The notes under the pieces were generated by a model, which saw only the letters and a list, made by a program, of their open reading frames with translations, was not told the origin of the DNA and ran no database searches. Below, one piece after another: positions 52,325-62,141 of a stretch of DNA of 64,000 nucleotides (positions are counted from its first letter, which is position 1; each line of letters opens with the position of its first letter). Location: positions 7,022 through 71,021 of the forward strand of contig JAYPQA010000018.1 of the NCBI GenBank assembly GCA_038131695.1, given 5' to 3'. A program made the translations under genes and the position numbers. Source of the DNA: JADHLK01 sp038131695 (GTDB lineage Bacteria; Pseudomonadota; Alphaproteobacteria; Puniceispirillales; Puniceispirillaceae).

Positions 52325-54728
52325 CTAGCCGTTTCTGAGTGTGCCGCCGCAATGCTTGTCTATGGCAGCCACGATTTTCCCGGAAATCTCAGCCAATGCG
52401 GTTTCGTCAAAGCTGGTTTTCTGCGGTTGCAGCCAGACCTTGAGACCCAGTGACTTCTTGCCGGGGCCCAGCTTTTCCCCTTCAAAAAGGTCAAAAACCT
52501 GCACTGAGGTGATAAGGGTTTTATCGGCCCCGCGAATGGCCCGCAGCACCGCCTCGGCGCTGACCTCGCGATCCAGCACAAAGGCGAAATCGCGGCTCAC
52601 CGGCTGCAGGGCTGACAGGGCCAGCAACGGGCGGGCCGGGCCCTTGGCGCGCGGCTCCGGCAAGCTGTCCAGCCAGAATTCAAATCCGGCGACAGGCCCT
52701 TTCAGATCATAGGCCTGACAGATGGCCGGGTGCAGGCTGCCAAAACTGCCAACCGCCTGTTTGCCCAGCCGCAATATGCCGGACTGGCCGGGATGCCAGT
52801 AATCGGGCGCATCGGTGGTAATTTGCAGCCGCTCGGCCGGCAGGCCCAGCTGCGCCAGACAGGCCAGCAGGGCGGCCTTGGCATCAAACAGGTCAACCGG
52901 CCGGGCCGCTTGCTGCCAGTCTGGCTCTGCGCCCATCCCCTGCAGGATGCCGGCACAGGCTGTTTGCTGGTCTTCTGGGCGGGTTCCGGTAAAGACTGGC
53001 CCGACTTCAAACAGCCCGATATTGGCTTCCCCGCGATTTTGGTTACGCGCGGCGGCGGCCAGCAAATTGGGCAGGATGGAAGGGCGCATACAATCGAGAT
53101 CTGCGCTGATCGGATTCCCCAGCTGCAAATCCTCCGCCCCGCCGCCAAACAACTCTGCCTCGCGGCTTTTCAAAAAGGAGAAGGTCACCGCCTCTGCCAG
53201 ACCGCGCCCGGCCAGCAGCCGGCGCAGCTGAACCGCCCGCATCTGGGACGCGCTATAGGCGGGGCGGGCCACCCAAAAAATCACGCGGCAGTGCGGTCAT
53301 CGGCAGCTTGTCAAAGCCGTGGATACGCACCACCTCCTCAACCAAATCAGCAGCCCCGTCAATATCATTGCGCCAGGCGGGCGGGCTGACCTGCCAGCTA
53401 TCTGGCTGCTTGCGGTCAATTTCAAAACCCAGCCTTTCCAGAATCCCGGCCTGTTCCTCCGGGCGGATCGAAATACCGGTCAGGGCAGCGGTGCGGGCCG
53501 GAACAAAGGCAATCTGGCGCTGCCAGGAAACGCCGGGCCCGGCGATTTCCAGACGGCTTATCTTGCCGCCGCAAATCTGCTGAACCAGCCGCGCGACATA
53601 GCCAGCCAGACTGTCCGGCGAGCTGCCATCCAGCCCCCGCTCAAACCGGTAGCGGGCATCCGAATGCAGGTTCAGCTGGCGGCCTGTGCTGGCCACGCTA
53701 ATCGGGTCAAATACCGCCATTTCAAGGAACATCCGGCTGGTTGTTTCGGACACGCCGGTGCGTGCCCCGCCCATCACCCCGGCAATATCATCTGCGCCGT
53801 GCGCATCGCCGATCACCAGCATATCGCTGGCCAGCTGATAGGTTTTCTCATTCAGCGCGGTCAGCTCCTCGCCGGCCTCAGCGCGCCGGATGATCAGCTT
53901 GTCCCCGGCAATCTTGTCCGCATCATAGGCGTGCAGCGGGCGGCCCAAATCCAGCATCACATAATTGGTAATATCCACCAGCGCCGAAATCGGGCGCTGG
54001 CCAACAGCTGTCAGGCGGCGCGCCATCCAGTCCGGTGACGGCCCGTTGGACACCCCGTCAAACAGGCGGCCAGAGACACGCGGCACCAAATCTGCCGCAT
54101 TCTCTGCTATCTGCCAGCTTATCGGGCTGTCGAACTCGCCTGCCTCTTCAGACAGGTCCAGCTCTTTCAGCTTGCCATGCCCGGCAGCAGCCAGATCACG
54201 GGCGATACCGCGCACGCCAAGGCAATCGCCGCGATTGGGCGTGATCGCAATCTCAATCACCGGGTCTGCCAGACCGCTGGCTTCAACAAAATTTGCGCCC
54301 GCCTTGAGGCTGCTATCCAGCTCCATAATGCCGTCTGCCTCGTCGCTGAGGCCCAGCTCAGCCTCCGAACAGAGCATCCCGTTGGACAGCTCGCCGCGGA
54401 TTTTCCCTTGCTTGATGGTGATATCGGCCCCTGGCACATAGGTGCCGACCGGGGCCAGAACCGTTTTCAGCCCGGCCCTGGCATTGGGCGCACCGCAGAC
54501 AATCTGCAGGGTCTGGCTGCCGTCATCCACCTCACACAGCTGCAGCCTGTCGGCTTCTGGGTGCGGGCGGGCCGAGAGGATTTCAGCCACCCGGAACGCG
54601 CCCAGCCGGGCGGCCGGATCATCGATGCCTTCCACCTCCAGCCCCAGCATCACCAGCGCCTCACAAATGGCGGCCAAATCCTGTTTTGTCTCCAGATGAT
54701 CGTGCAGCCAGGACCAGGTGAATTTCAT
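52325..54728 (-). CDS. pheT: Phenylalanine-tRNA ligase beta subunit (one +1 frameshift)
   Basis: About 800 aa after joining. The N-terminal tRNA-binding EMAP-like domain includes VAEILSARPHPEADRLQLCE; B3/B4 and B5 domains follow (LHSDARYRFERGLDGSSPDS, ADLVEEVVRIHGFDKLPMTA). The C-terminal part has SFLKSREAELFGGGAEDLQL and the FDX-ACB anticodon fold (LLALSALQPVSRDFAFVLDR). The frame breaks at GGG (53272-53274): removing one G reads PRDFLVARPAYSASQMRA. PheT is essential and normally single-copy, so this indel is almost certainly a sequence error. It follows pheS by 17 bp. Confidence 0.93.
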
Positions 54729-54745
54729 CTTACCCTCTCCCCGGC

Positions 54746-55819
54746 TCAGACCAGACCGCTATGCAGGGCCGGCATATCAGAGGGCACAAAGCCATAATGG
54801 CGCAGCCAGCGCATATCGCTGTCATAAAAGGTGCGCAGATCAGGAATGCCATATTTCAGCATCGCCAGCCGCTCAATCCCCATGCCAAAGGCAAAACCCT
54901 GCACCTTGTCCGGGTCATAGCCGCAATTTTCCAGCACCCGCGGATTCACCATGCCAGAGCCAAGAATTTCCAGCCAATCCTCACCAGCTCCGATTTGCAA
55001 GCCGCCGCCTGCGCGCGAGCAGCCAATATCCACCTCAGCCGAGGGTTCGGTAAAGGGAAAATAGCTGGGCCGAAAACGCACCGGCAAATCTTCCATGCCG
55101 AAAAAGGCGCGGCAAAAATCAATCAGCACCGCCTTGAGATGCCCCATATGAATATCCGGCCCGATAACCAGCCCTTCACATTGATGGAACATCGGCGAAT
55201 GGGTGGCATCATGGTCAGACCGGTAGGTGCGGCCCGGCACGATAATCCGGATCGGCGGCTCGCTGGCCTGCATGGTGCGGATTTGCACTGGCGAGGTATG
55301 GGTGCGCAGCACAGGCCGGCTGCCATCCGCACCGGCTTTCAGGTAAAAAGTATCATGTTCCTGGCGGGCCGGATGTTCAGGCGGGATATTGAGGGCGGTG
55401 AAATTATAATAATCGCTTTCAATATCCGGCCCCTCAGCAATGACAAAGCCCATATCGGCAAAGATCGCGGCGATTTCTTCCATCACCCGGCTCAGCGGAT
55501 GCAGGCGGCCCTGGCTTTCCGGCCGGACCGGCAGGGTGACATCCACCTTCTCAGCTGCCAGGCGGCTGTTCATCTCGGCCTGGGACAGGCTGGCCTTGGC
55601 TGCGGCCAGCGCGTCTGTCACCTCATTTTTCAGCTGGTTGACCGCCTGGCCAAAGGCTTTGCGCTCCTCTGGCGGCATACTGCCAAGACGCGCCAGCTCG
55701 GCTGAGATATGGCCCTTTTTGCCAAGCGCCTCTACCCGCAGCTTTTCCAGCGCATCAGAGCTGTCTGCGGCCTTGATAGCCGCCAGCAAGTCTGTTTTCA
55801 GATCCTCCAGCCCGGCCAT
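54746..55819 (-). CDS. pheS: Phenylalanine-tRNA ligase alpha subunit
   Basis: Class II synthetase catalytic subunit, 357 aa. It has an N-terminal coiled-coil (DALEKLRVEALGKKGHISAE), motif 2 region RTYRSDHDATHSPMFHQCEG, FRPSYFPFTEPSAEVDIGCS, and motif 3 GFAFGMGIERLAMLKYGIPD. Intact. Stands between rplT and pheT in the conserved order and charges tRNA-Phe together with PheT. Confidence 0.97.
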   Translation of the reverse strand: MAGLEDLKTDLLAAIKAADSSDALEKLRVEALGKKGHISAELARLGSMPPEERKAFGQAVNQLKNEVTDALAAAKASLSQAEMNSRLAAEKVDVTLPVRPESQGRLHPLSRVMEEIAAIFADMGFVIAEGPDIESDYYNFTALNIPPEHPARQEHDTFYLKAGADGSRPVLRTHTSPVQIRTMQASEPPIRIIVPGRTYRSDHDATHSPMFHQCEGLVIGPDIHMGHLKAVLIDFCRAFFGMEDLPVRFRPSYFPFTEPSAEVDIGCSRAGGGLQIGAGEDWLEILGSGMVNPRVLENCGYDPDKVQGFAFGMGIERLAMLKYGIPDLRTFYDSDMRWLRHYGFVPSDMPALHSGLV

Positions 55820-55839
55820 GGCTTATGCCCCGGCCTTGC

Positions 55840-56208
55840 TCAGCTTGCCGCTTTGGCAAGCGCCGCTTTCGACTGTTCCACCATCGCGGCAAAGGCAGCA
55901 GGCTCACGCACCGCCAGATCGGCCAGCATCTTGCGATCCACCTCAATGCCTGCCTTGATAAGGCCGCCCATCATGGCTGAATAGGTCATGCCATGCGTGC
56001 GGGCAGCAGCATTGATGCGCTGAATCCAGAGCGCGCGAAACTCCCGCTTGCGCACGCGCCGGTCGCGATAGGCATATTCACGCGCCTTGTCCACCGCCTG
56101 CTTGGCCGTGCGAAATGTATTCTTGCGGCGGCCATAATAGCCTTTGGCTGCCTTGATGACTTTTTTGTGCCGCGCATGGGCGGTCACCCCTCTGCTTACC
56201 CGGGCCAT
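55840..56208 (-). CDS. rplT: 50S ribosomal protein L20
   Basis: 122 aa. Typical L20 sequence: ARVSRGVTAHARHKKVIKAA, GYYGRRKNTFRTAKQAVDKA, YAYRDRRVRKREFRALWIQR, then MMGGLIKAGIEVDRKMLADL. It binds 23S rRNA early in assembly and in many bacteria represses its own operon. The C-terminus is complete. Confidence 0.97.
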   Translation of the reverse strand: MARVSRGVTAHARHKKVIKAAKGYYGRRKNTFRTAKQAVDKAREYAYRDRRVRKREFRALWIQRINAAARTHGMTYSAMMGGLIKAGIEVDRKMLADLAVREPAAFAAMVEQSKAALAKAAS

Positions 56209-56266
56209 TCCCGTGCCTCCTTCAAATATCTATCTTTTGAATCAGATCAGTGTTCAGCTGTGAAAA

Positions 56267-56464
56267 TCAGCCATAGGGCAGGAATTTCTTCACAATGCGG
56301 GCATCCGCATCGGACAGAATCATCGTGCCTCTGGCCTGTCTTTTCATTTTCTGGGAACGGCGGCGCAGATTGTGGCTGAGAAAGGCAGCCGACCCTCGCA
56401 CCTTACCTTTGGCGGTCAGCGAAAAGCGTTTTTTCGCACCGCTCTTGGTCTTCAGTTTGGGCAT
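56267..56464 (-). CDS. rpmI: 50S ribosomal protein L35
   Basis: 65 aa. MPKLKTKSGAKKRFSLTAKG at the N-terminus and FLSHNLRRRSQKMKRQARGT in the middle are diagnostic. It sits between infC and rplT as in most bacteria. Confidence 0.97.
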   Translation of the reverse strand: MPKLKTKSGAKKRFSLTAKGKVRGSAAFLSHNLRRRSQKMKRQARGTMILSDADARIVKKFLPYG

Positions 56465-56517
56465 TTTAACCTCGCTTGTGACGTGCTGGTGCTGCCTTTT
56501 TTACAAGAACAGCTTTT

Positions 56518-57153
56518 CTAAAACCGGCCAGGCATACCCTTTTGCACTGGACGCGGCCAATCTTTCAAGCGCGTTTTATAGCCGGTTATCCCACAAAGAT
56601 CAAAGGGTTTTTTTGCATATTTGGGGGCAAGCACCATGATCATCTGGCGGCCTTCCATTTTCGGCATCGCCTCTATCTTGGCGATTTCCTCAATCTCGCC
56701 GCGCAGCCGCTCCAGCAATTCGCTGCCCAGCTCAATATGGGCCATTTCGCGGCCCCGAAAGCGCAGGGTGACTTTCACCTTGTCGCCAGCCGCCAGGAAT
56801 TTGCGCACCGCCTTCATCTTCACCTCATAATCATGGGTGTCGATATTGGGGCGCAGCTTGATTTCCTTGACTTCAATGATTTTTTGCTTCTTGCGCGCTT
56901 CATTGGCGCGTTTCTGGGCCTGGTATTTATATTTGCCATAATCCAGAATCTTGCAGACTGGCGGCTCAGCATTCGGCTGCAATTCCACCAGATCAAGGCC
57001 CAGCCCGGCAGCCTTGTCCAGAGCGGCTTCAAGTTCCAGAATACCCAGCTGATCCCCTTCCGGGCCAATACAGCGCACGCTGCGTGCGCGGATGGCTCCA
57101 TTGACACGCGGCCCGTCATTGGCCGGTGGCACATCTTGTCGCAAACGAACTAT
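56518..57153 (-). CDS. infC: Translation initiation factor IF-3 (probable ATA start)
   Basis: About 211 aa. IF3-N has VNGAIRARSVRCIGPEGDQL, LDLVELQPNAEPPVCKILDY and KYKYQAQKRANEARKKQK; IF3-C has KEIKLRPNIDTHDYEVKMKA and GDKVKVTLRFRGREMAHIEL. No ATG begins the frame. A TTG at 57144 has no ribosome site at proper distance. An ATA at 57151-57153 lies exactly 6 nt after GGAG (57160-57163), matching the habit of infC to use rare ATT/ATC/ATA starts for self-regulation. The C-terminus runs about 33 residues past the usual end (APK), through YAKKPFDLCGITGYK; a lost stop is possible. Confidence 0.93.
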   Translation of the reverse strand: MVRLRQDVPPANDGPRVNGAIRARSVRCIGPEGDQLGILELEAALDKAAGLGLDLVELQPNAEPPVCKILDYGKYKYQAQKRANEARKKQKIIEVKEIKLRPNIDTHDYEVKMKAVRKFLAAGDKVKVTLRFRGREMAHIELGSELLERLRGEIEEIAKIEAMPKMEGRQMIMVLAPKYAKKPFDLCGITGYKTRLKDWPRPVQKGMPGRF

Positions 57154-57263
57154 CTATCTCTCCATAGCAGTCAAGCTGAACAGCTGCCAGACACACACGG
57201 CCCTGTTCCAGTGATTTTTAGTCATACGAATATCAGTCTGGTTTTGCAAGCTGTGAGTTTGCA

Positions 57264-59212
57264 TCAGCCTTTTGCCTGCCCGGCTGCCTCATTGCGGGCC
57301 AGATCAGGCGGCAGGCAAGCCAGGCGCAGCTGCGCGATTGCTGCAGCGGCCTCCAGCACTTCCTGATTTTGCGAACCCAGCTGGCGCAGCGCAACGCTTC
57401 CGGCCTCTGCCTCACGGTCGCCCAGGGCAAAGATAAACGGGGTTTTGGCGGTGCTGTGCTCGCGGATTTTATAGCCGATTTTCTCATTGCGCAGATCGGT
57501 CTGCACCCGCAGCCCGGCGGCCGCCGCCTGTTCAGCTATCTGATTGGCATATTCATTGGCGCGGTCGGTAATCGGACAGATCACCAGCTGCACCGGGGCC
57601 AGCCAGGCCGGCATCCGGCCCGCATATTGCTCAATCAAAATGCCGATCCAGCGCTCCAGAGAACCAAAATCGCCCGGTGCAGCATGACCGGGCGGCGGCG
57701 GCTGCCATCTTCGGCGACATATTCTGCATCCAGACGGTCGGGCAAGACAAAATCCGCCTGCAGCGTGCCGCATTGCCAATCCCGCCCAATCCCAACGCCC
57801 AGCACAAATTCCAGCTTTGGCCCGTAAAACGCCCCTTCACCCGGATTCAGCTCAGTCTCCAGGCCAGCAGCCTCCGTCGCGGCGGCCAGCGCCGCTTCTG
57901 CCCGGTCCCAGGTTGCATCATCACCGGCCCGCACCTCTGGACGGTCGGAAAATTTAACCCGCACCTCCTCAAAGCCGAAATCGGCATAGACTTCCTGCAA
58001 CAGATTGCAAAAACCCACCGATTCAGAATTAATCTGATCCTCAGTACAGAAAATATGGGCATCATCCTGGGTAAAGGCGCGCACCCGCATAATGCCATGC
58101 AAGGCCCCGGATGGCTCATTGCGGTGACAAGAGCCGAATTCCGCCATCCGCATCGGCAAATCACGATAGGAGGTCACCCCCTGGCGATAAATCTGCACAT
58201 GGCCCGGGCAATTCATCGGCTTGAGCGCCAGCGTGCGATCCTCTTCTGAGGCAGCGGTGAACATATTCTCGCCGAACTTTTCCCAATGGCCGGACGCTTC
58301 CCAAAGCGAGCGGTCGATCAGCTGCGGGGTTTTCACCTCCTCATAGCCGGCAGCCGCCAGACGGCGGCGCATATAATTTTCGATTTCCCGATATAAGGTC
58401 CAGCCGCGCGGATGCCAGAAGACAGACCCGGTCGCCTCTTCTTGCAGATGGAACAGGTCCAGCGCGCGGCCCAGCTTGCGATGATCGCGCTTCTCGGCCT
58501 CTTCCAGCATTGTCAGATAGGCTTTCAAATCCTTTTCATTGGCAAAGGCCGTGCCGTAGATTCGCTGGAGCATGGGCCGGTTTGAATCCCCCCGCCAATA
58601 GGCCCCGGCCACCTTCATCAGCTTGAAGGCATGGCCCGCCCGCCCGGTAGAGGCCAGATGCGGGCCGCGGCACAGATCAATGAAATCGCCTTGCGTGTAA
58701 TAGCTGACGCTCTCGCCAGGCGGAATCGCCTCAACCAGCTCTATTTTGAAAGGTTCATTCTTTAGCCGGTAAAAATCCACCGCCTCATCGCGTGTCCATT
58801 CGCCGCGCTCAATCACCTCATCGCGATCGACAATTTCATGCATCCGCTGCTCTATAACCGCCAGATCATCGGTGCTGAACGGGGTCTCGCGGAAGAAATC
58901 ATAGTAAAAGCCATTTTCAATCGCCGGGCCAATGGTGACTTGCGTTTCCGGGAACAGCTCCAGCACCGCCTCGGCCAGAATATGCGCGCAATCATGGCGG
59001 ATCAGCTCCAGCGCGGCCGCATCCCGGCCGGTAATCAGCGCCAGGCTGGCATCTTCTTCAATCGGCCGGTTCAGATCCCATTCCGCCCCATTCACCACCG
59101 CTGCCAAAGCCGCCTTGGCCAGCCCCGGACCAATATCAGCAGCAATCTGGGCAGCGGTGACCGGCCCCGGATAGGCGCGCTGGCTGCCATCGGGCAGGGT
59201 TATTACAGGCAT
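57264..59212 (-). CDS. thrS: Threonine-tRNA ligase (one -1 frameshift)
   Basis: About 649 aa when joined. It has an N-terminal TGS domain (MPVITLPDGSQRAYPGPVTA) and an editing domain (ELIRHDCAHILAEAVLELFP, FYYDFFRETPF). The catalytic core has LKPMNCPGHVQIY, FGSCHRNEPSGALHGIMRVR and TQDDAHIFCT. The anticodon domain contains LVICPITDRANEYANQIAEQ. The break lies at about 57670: adding one G gives RAILGSLERWIGILIEQ. As an essential gene it is surely intact in the organism. First gene of the thrS-infC-rpmI-rplT-pheST block; the infC gap is 110 bp. Confidence 0.94.
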
Positions 59213-59383
59213 GGCAGTTTCTTCTTCACAACAAAAGTCACATTTCTGTCCGCTCGCCTCCCTGTGCAGCGGCTACAGCAGGCCACAGACAGGGCTGGCA
59301 GGCATTCCGGACCGACCTTAATCATGCCGACGCCTCCAGACAAGCCCCCAGCGCGCCGGAATTGTGCAATAATCGTGCAATTT
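59213..59383. other. Region upstream of thrS
   Basis: 171 bp between the thrS start and the glycosyltransferase stop. It must hold the thrS promoter. I see no T-box-like motif, clear -35/-10 pair or strong hairpin. Confidence 0.4.
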
Positions 59384-60595
59384 TCATGACAAAAGCGCCC
59401 GATAAACCGCGAGTGTCCGTCGGCACATCTTCTGAGTGGTAAAATTATCACAGACATTCAGCGTTGCGCGGGCCGCCAGCTTGCGCCGCTGCACCGGCCC
59501 CAGCTGCAAGGCCGACCGCAGCGCCTCTGCCAGCCCGGCTATATCGCCCGGCGGGGCCAGCCAGCCGGTCTCTCCGGGCAGAATGGACTCAGCCGCCCCG
59601 CCCATATCAAAGGCAATGACCGGCCGGCCCATCGCCTGTCCCTCAACCGCCACCCGGCCGAACGGCTCCGGCTCCACCGAGGGCATCGCCACCACATCTG
59701 CCAGCATCAGCGCGGCCGGCACATCACGGCTGGCCCCGGCTATCCGCACACGCCCGCCCAGCCCGACCTCTACCGCCAGCTTTTCCAGCTCCGCCACAAA
59801 GCCCGGCTTGCCATCCCCGGCCCCCAGCAAAACAATGGAAAAAGACAGATCGGTGAGCAGGCTGGCCGCCCGCAGCAACGCCTGATGCCCTTTCCAGCTG
59901 GCCGGACGGCCCGGCAGCATCACCACCGGCATATCATCGGGCAGGCCAATCCGCTCCATCTCATTGATGATGCGTTGCTGGGACACCCGCGCCGGGTCAA
60001 AGATCGATATATCGACCCCGCGATGGATGGTTTTGATCGGGGTGCTGGTTGCCTTTTGTCCGTAATGGGTTGTGATAACCGATTTGACATAGTCGGAAAT
60101 GGCAATCACCTGATCCGCCTCCAGCATCTTGCCATTATAGAATTTCTTGAACGGGCTGGCTGGCTGGAACTTGCCGTGAATTGTGGAAACAGAGGGAATC
60201 TGCAGCGATTTTGCCAGCCCAAGGGCCAGCCAGCCGGGCACCCGTGAGCGCACATGGATGACCGAGGCTTGCTCAGCCAGCAACAGGGCACGCAGACGGC
60301 GGCGCAGCAACGGCCAATGCAGCGGGTTTTTCTGATCCACCGCCAGCTGGTGATGCACCGCCCCCATCCGTTCCAGCTGCGGGACCAGCAATCCGCCAGA
60401 GCTGATCACCACCGCCCGCCAGCCCTTGGCAATCACCGCCTCAGCTATTTCCAGCGTGCCGCGTTCCACCCCGCCAAAATTCAGCGCGGGCAGGATTTGG
60501 ACAATCACCGGCGGGGTGCTATGCTTTGCTTTGGTCATCCGCTTCTGGTTCCGGTTGCTAAAGGGCCTGCCCAAGACAGGCTGGCTGGCCCCCAT
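59384..60595 (-). CDS. Glycosyltransferase (GT4-like)
   Basis: Retaining GT-B glycosyltransferase, 403 aa. The acceptor half begins PPVIVQILPALNFGGVERGT (glycine-rich loop). The donor half has VVMLPGRPASWKGHQALLRA and the E-x7-E motif in MPSVEPEPFGRVAVEGQAMG followed by RPVIAFDMGGAAESI. The start at 60595 has AAGGGGG upstream; an internal ATG at 60538 is an alternative that gives more typical N-terminal length. Likely role in lipopolysaccharide or surface glycan synthesis. Confidence 0.88.
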   Translation of the reverse strand: MGASQPVLGRPFSNRNQKRMTKAKHSTPPVIVQILPALNFGGVERGTLEIAEAVIAKGWRAVVISSGGLLVPQLERMGAVHHQLAVDQKNPLHWPLLRRRLRALLLAEQASVIHVRSRVPGWLALGLAKSLQIPSVSTIHGKFQPASPFKKFYNGKMLEADQVIAISDYVKSVITTHYGQKATSTPIKTIHRGVDISIFDPARVSQQRIINEMERIGLPDDMPVVMLPGRPASWKGHQALLRAASLLTDLSFSIVLLGAGDGKPGFVAELEKLAVEVGLGGRVRIAGASRDVPAALMLADVVAMPSVEPEPFGRVAVEGQAMGRPVIAFDMGGAAESILPGETGWLAPPGDIAGLAEALRSALQLGPVQRRKLAARATLNVCDNFTTQKMCRRTLAVYRALLS

Positions 60596-60631
60596 TCTTA
60601 CCCCCTTTTACCAAAAGGTGAAAAGACAAAG

Positions 60632-61414
60632 ATGCAAATCACAACAGAGTTTTTGGAAATCGGGCCAGATCACCGGCTGGCCTTTCAGCACCGCCCGGCC
60701 GCTGCCGACACGCCAGCCAGCCGCCCGGGCTTTGTCTTTCTGGCCGGGCATGGCTCGGATATGCTGGGCAGCAAGGCTGAGAGTCTGGCAGATTGGGCCG
60801 CCCGGTCCGGCCACGCCTTCACCCGTTTTGACTATCGCGGCCATGGCCAGTCCAGCGGCGCGTTTCTGGCCCATACGATCAGCGACTGGACCGCAGATGC
60901 CCGCCATATTATTGAGCAGGTCACCAGCGGGCGGCTGATTCTGGTTGGCTCCTCGCTGGGCGGCTGGATTATGCTGAATTTGCTGACCAGCTGCCGCCAG
61001 CGGATAGCCGGGCTGATCGGTATCGCGGCCGCACCGGATTTTACCGAGCGGCTGATCTGGCAAGCGCTGGACAAAACCCAGCAAAAACAGATGCAGCAGC
61101 AAGGGCACATCGCCCTGCCCAACCCCTATGAGCCGGGCGGCCAGCTGATTCTATCCCTACCCCTGATAGAGGATGGGCGCGCCAATCTGGTGCTGGACAA
61201 GCCGCTGGAATTTGACGGGCCGGTTATCCTGCATCAGGGGATGAAGGATGAGGAAGTGCCCTGGCAAACGGCGCTGGATATTGCGGGCGTGCTGACCTCT
61301 GAACAGGTTGAGATCCGGCTGGACAAGACAGCTGGCCATCGCTATTCCGCGCCGGATCAGCTGGCCGCGCTGATCGCCTCAGCTGACCGGATCAGCCAGC
61401 AGCTGGCCAGCTAG
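60632..61414 (+). CDS. Alpha/beta hydrolase (ABHD10/BPHL-like)
   Basis: A 260-aa serine hydrolase. Features are an oxyanion-type FLAGHGSDMLG, FDYRGHGQSSGA, the nucleophile elbow VGSSLGGW (Ser near residue 110), an acid in LHQGMKDEEVPW and the catalytic His in TAGHRYSAP. It resembles short-chain acyl esterases and thioesterases. The start at 60632 follows AAGGTGA at 60615. Divergent from the glycosyltransferase and convergent with fzlA (4-bp overlap). Confidence 0.85.
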   Translation: MQITTEFLEIGPDHRLAFQHRPAAADTPASRPGFVFLAGHGSDMLGSKAESLADWAARSGHAFTRFDYRGHGQSSGAFLAHTISDWTADARHIIEQVTSGRLILVGSSLGGWIMLNLLTSCRQRIAGLIGIAAAPDFTERLIWQALDKTQQKQMQQQGHIALPNPYEPGGQLILSLPLIEDGRANLVLDKPLEFDGPVILHQGMKDEEVPWQTALDIAGVLTSEQVEIRLDKTAGHRYSAPDQLAALIASADRISQQLAS

Positions 61415-62079
61415 AAATCCACCTCAGCATAATGCGGGGCGGGCGGAAAACCGGCCAGATGATCGCCCAGTAGGCTGCGATAGCTGGGCCGTGATTTCAT
61501 TTTCATGAACCAGAGCTTGGCTTCGGGATATTTATCCCAGCTGATATCGCCAAAATAATCCAGCACGGACAAATGCGCGGCGGCGGCAAAATCGGCCAGG
61601 CTCATCGCACCCCCGGCCAGCCAGCTGCGCGTCTCCAAAAGCCAGTTCACATAGCCCAGATGAATCTGGCTGTTCGCCAGCGCGGCGCGGATTGTTTGCG
61701 AGGAGACCGGCGCAGCAGAAGAAAACCGCTTGACCACCCGCTCACGCAGCAGCGGGGCACCTGTTTCGGCGGTGAATTTAAGTTCAAACCAGTCATAGAG
61801 GCGGCGAATTTCGGCGCGCTGGCCAGCATCTCCGGCCAAGAGACGCGGCGCCGGGGCGGTTTCCTCCAGCCATTCACAGATCACCCGCGCCCCGGCCAGC
61901 TGGCGGCCATCCGGCCAGGCCAGAACCGGCAAATCGCCTGCCGGGTTCAGCGCCAGAAAAGCCTCATCGCGCTGCCAGGGAAGCTGTGTTTTCAGCTCAT
62001 GCTCCATCTCATATTCAGCCAGATGCAGGCGCACAATGCGGCTTGCCGCAGACAGGGCATAATGGTGCAGAATCGGCAT
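61411..62079 (-). CDS. fzlA: GST-like cell-division protein FzlA
   Basis: A 222-aa protein with a thioredoxin-like N-terminal domain (MPILHHYALSAASRIVRLHL, LNPAGDLPVL) and a helical GST C-domain (SLADFAAAAHLSVLDYFGDI, KMKSRPSYRSLLGDHLAG). The extreme C-terminus, PPAPHYAEVDF, matches the conserved tail of alphaproteobacterial FzlA as I recall it. FzlA binds FtsZ filaments and is needed for division in Caulobacter. An ordinary GST is the alternative; the tail favours FzlA. Confidence 0.85.
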   Translation of the reverse strand: MPILHHYALSAASRIVRLHLAEYEMEHELKTQLPWQRDEAFLALNPAGDLPVLAWPDGRQLAGARVICEWLEETAPAPRLLAGDAGQRAEIRRLYDWFELKFTAETGAPLLRERVVKRFSSAAPVSSQTIRAALANSQIHLGYVNWLLETRSWLAGGAMSLADFAAAAHLSVLDYFGDISWDKYPEAKLWFMKMKSRPSYRSLLGDHLAGFPPAPHYAEVDF

Positions 62080-62141
62080 CAGCTACTACTCTCCCCAGCG
62101 CGTCTCATGCGCCAGCTTTCAGCGAAAAGGGCGCGCCCGTA

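Noticed and set aside
54761..55705. 314-aa plus-strand frame opposite pheS
   Set aside because: pheS is intact and conserved; the opposite frame is a shadow.
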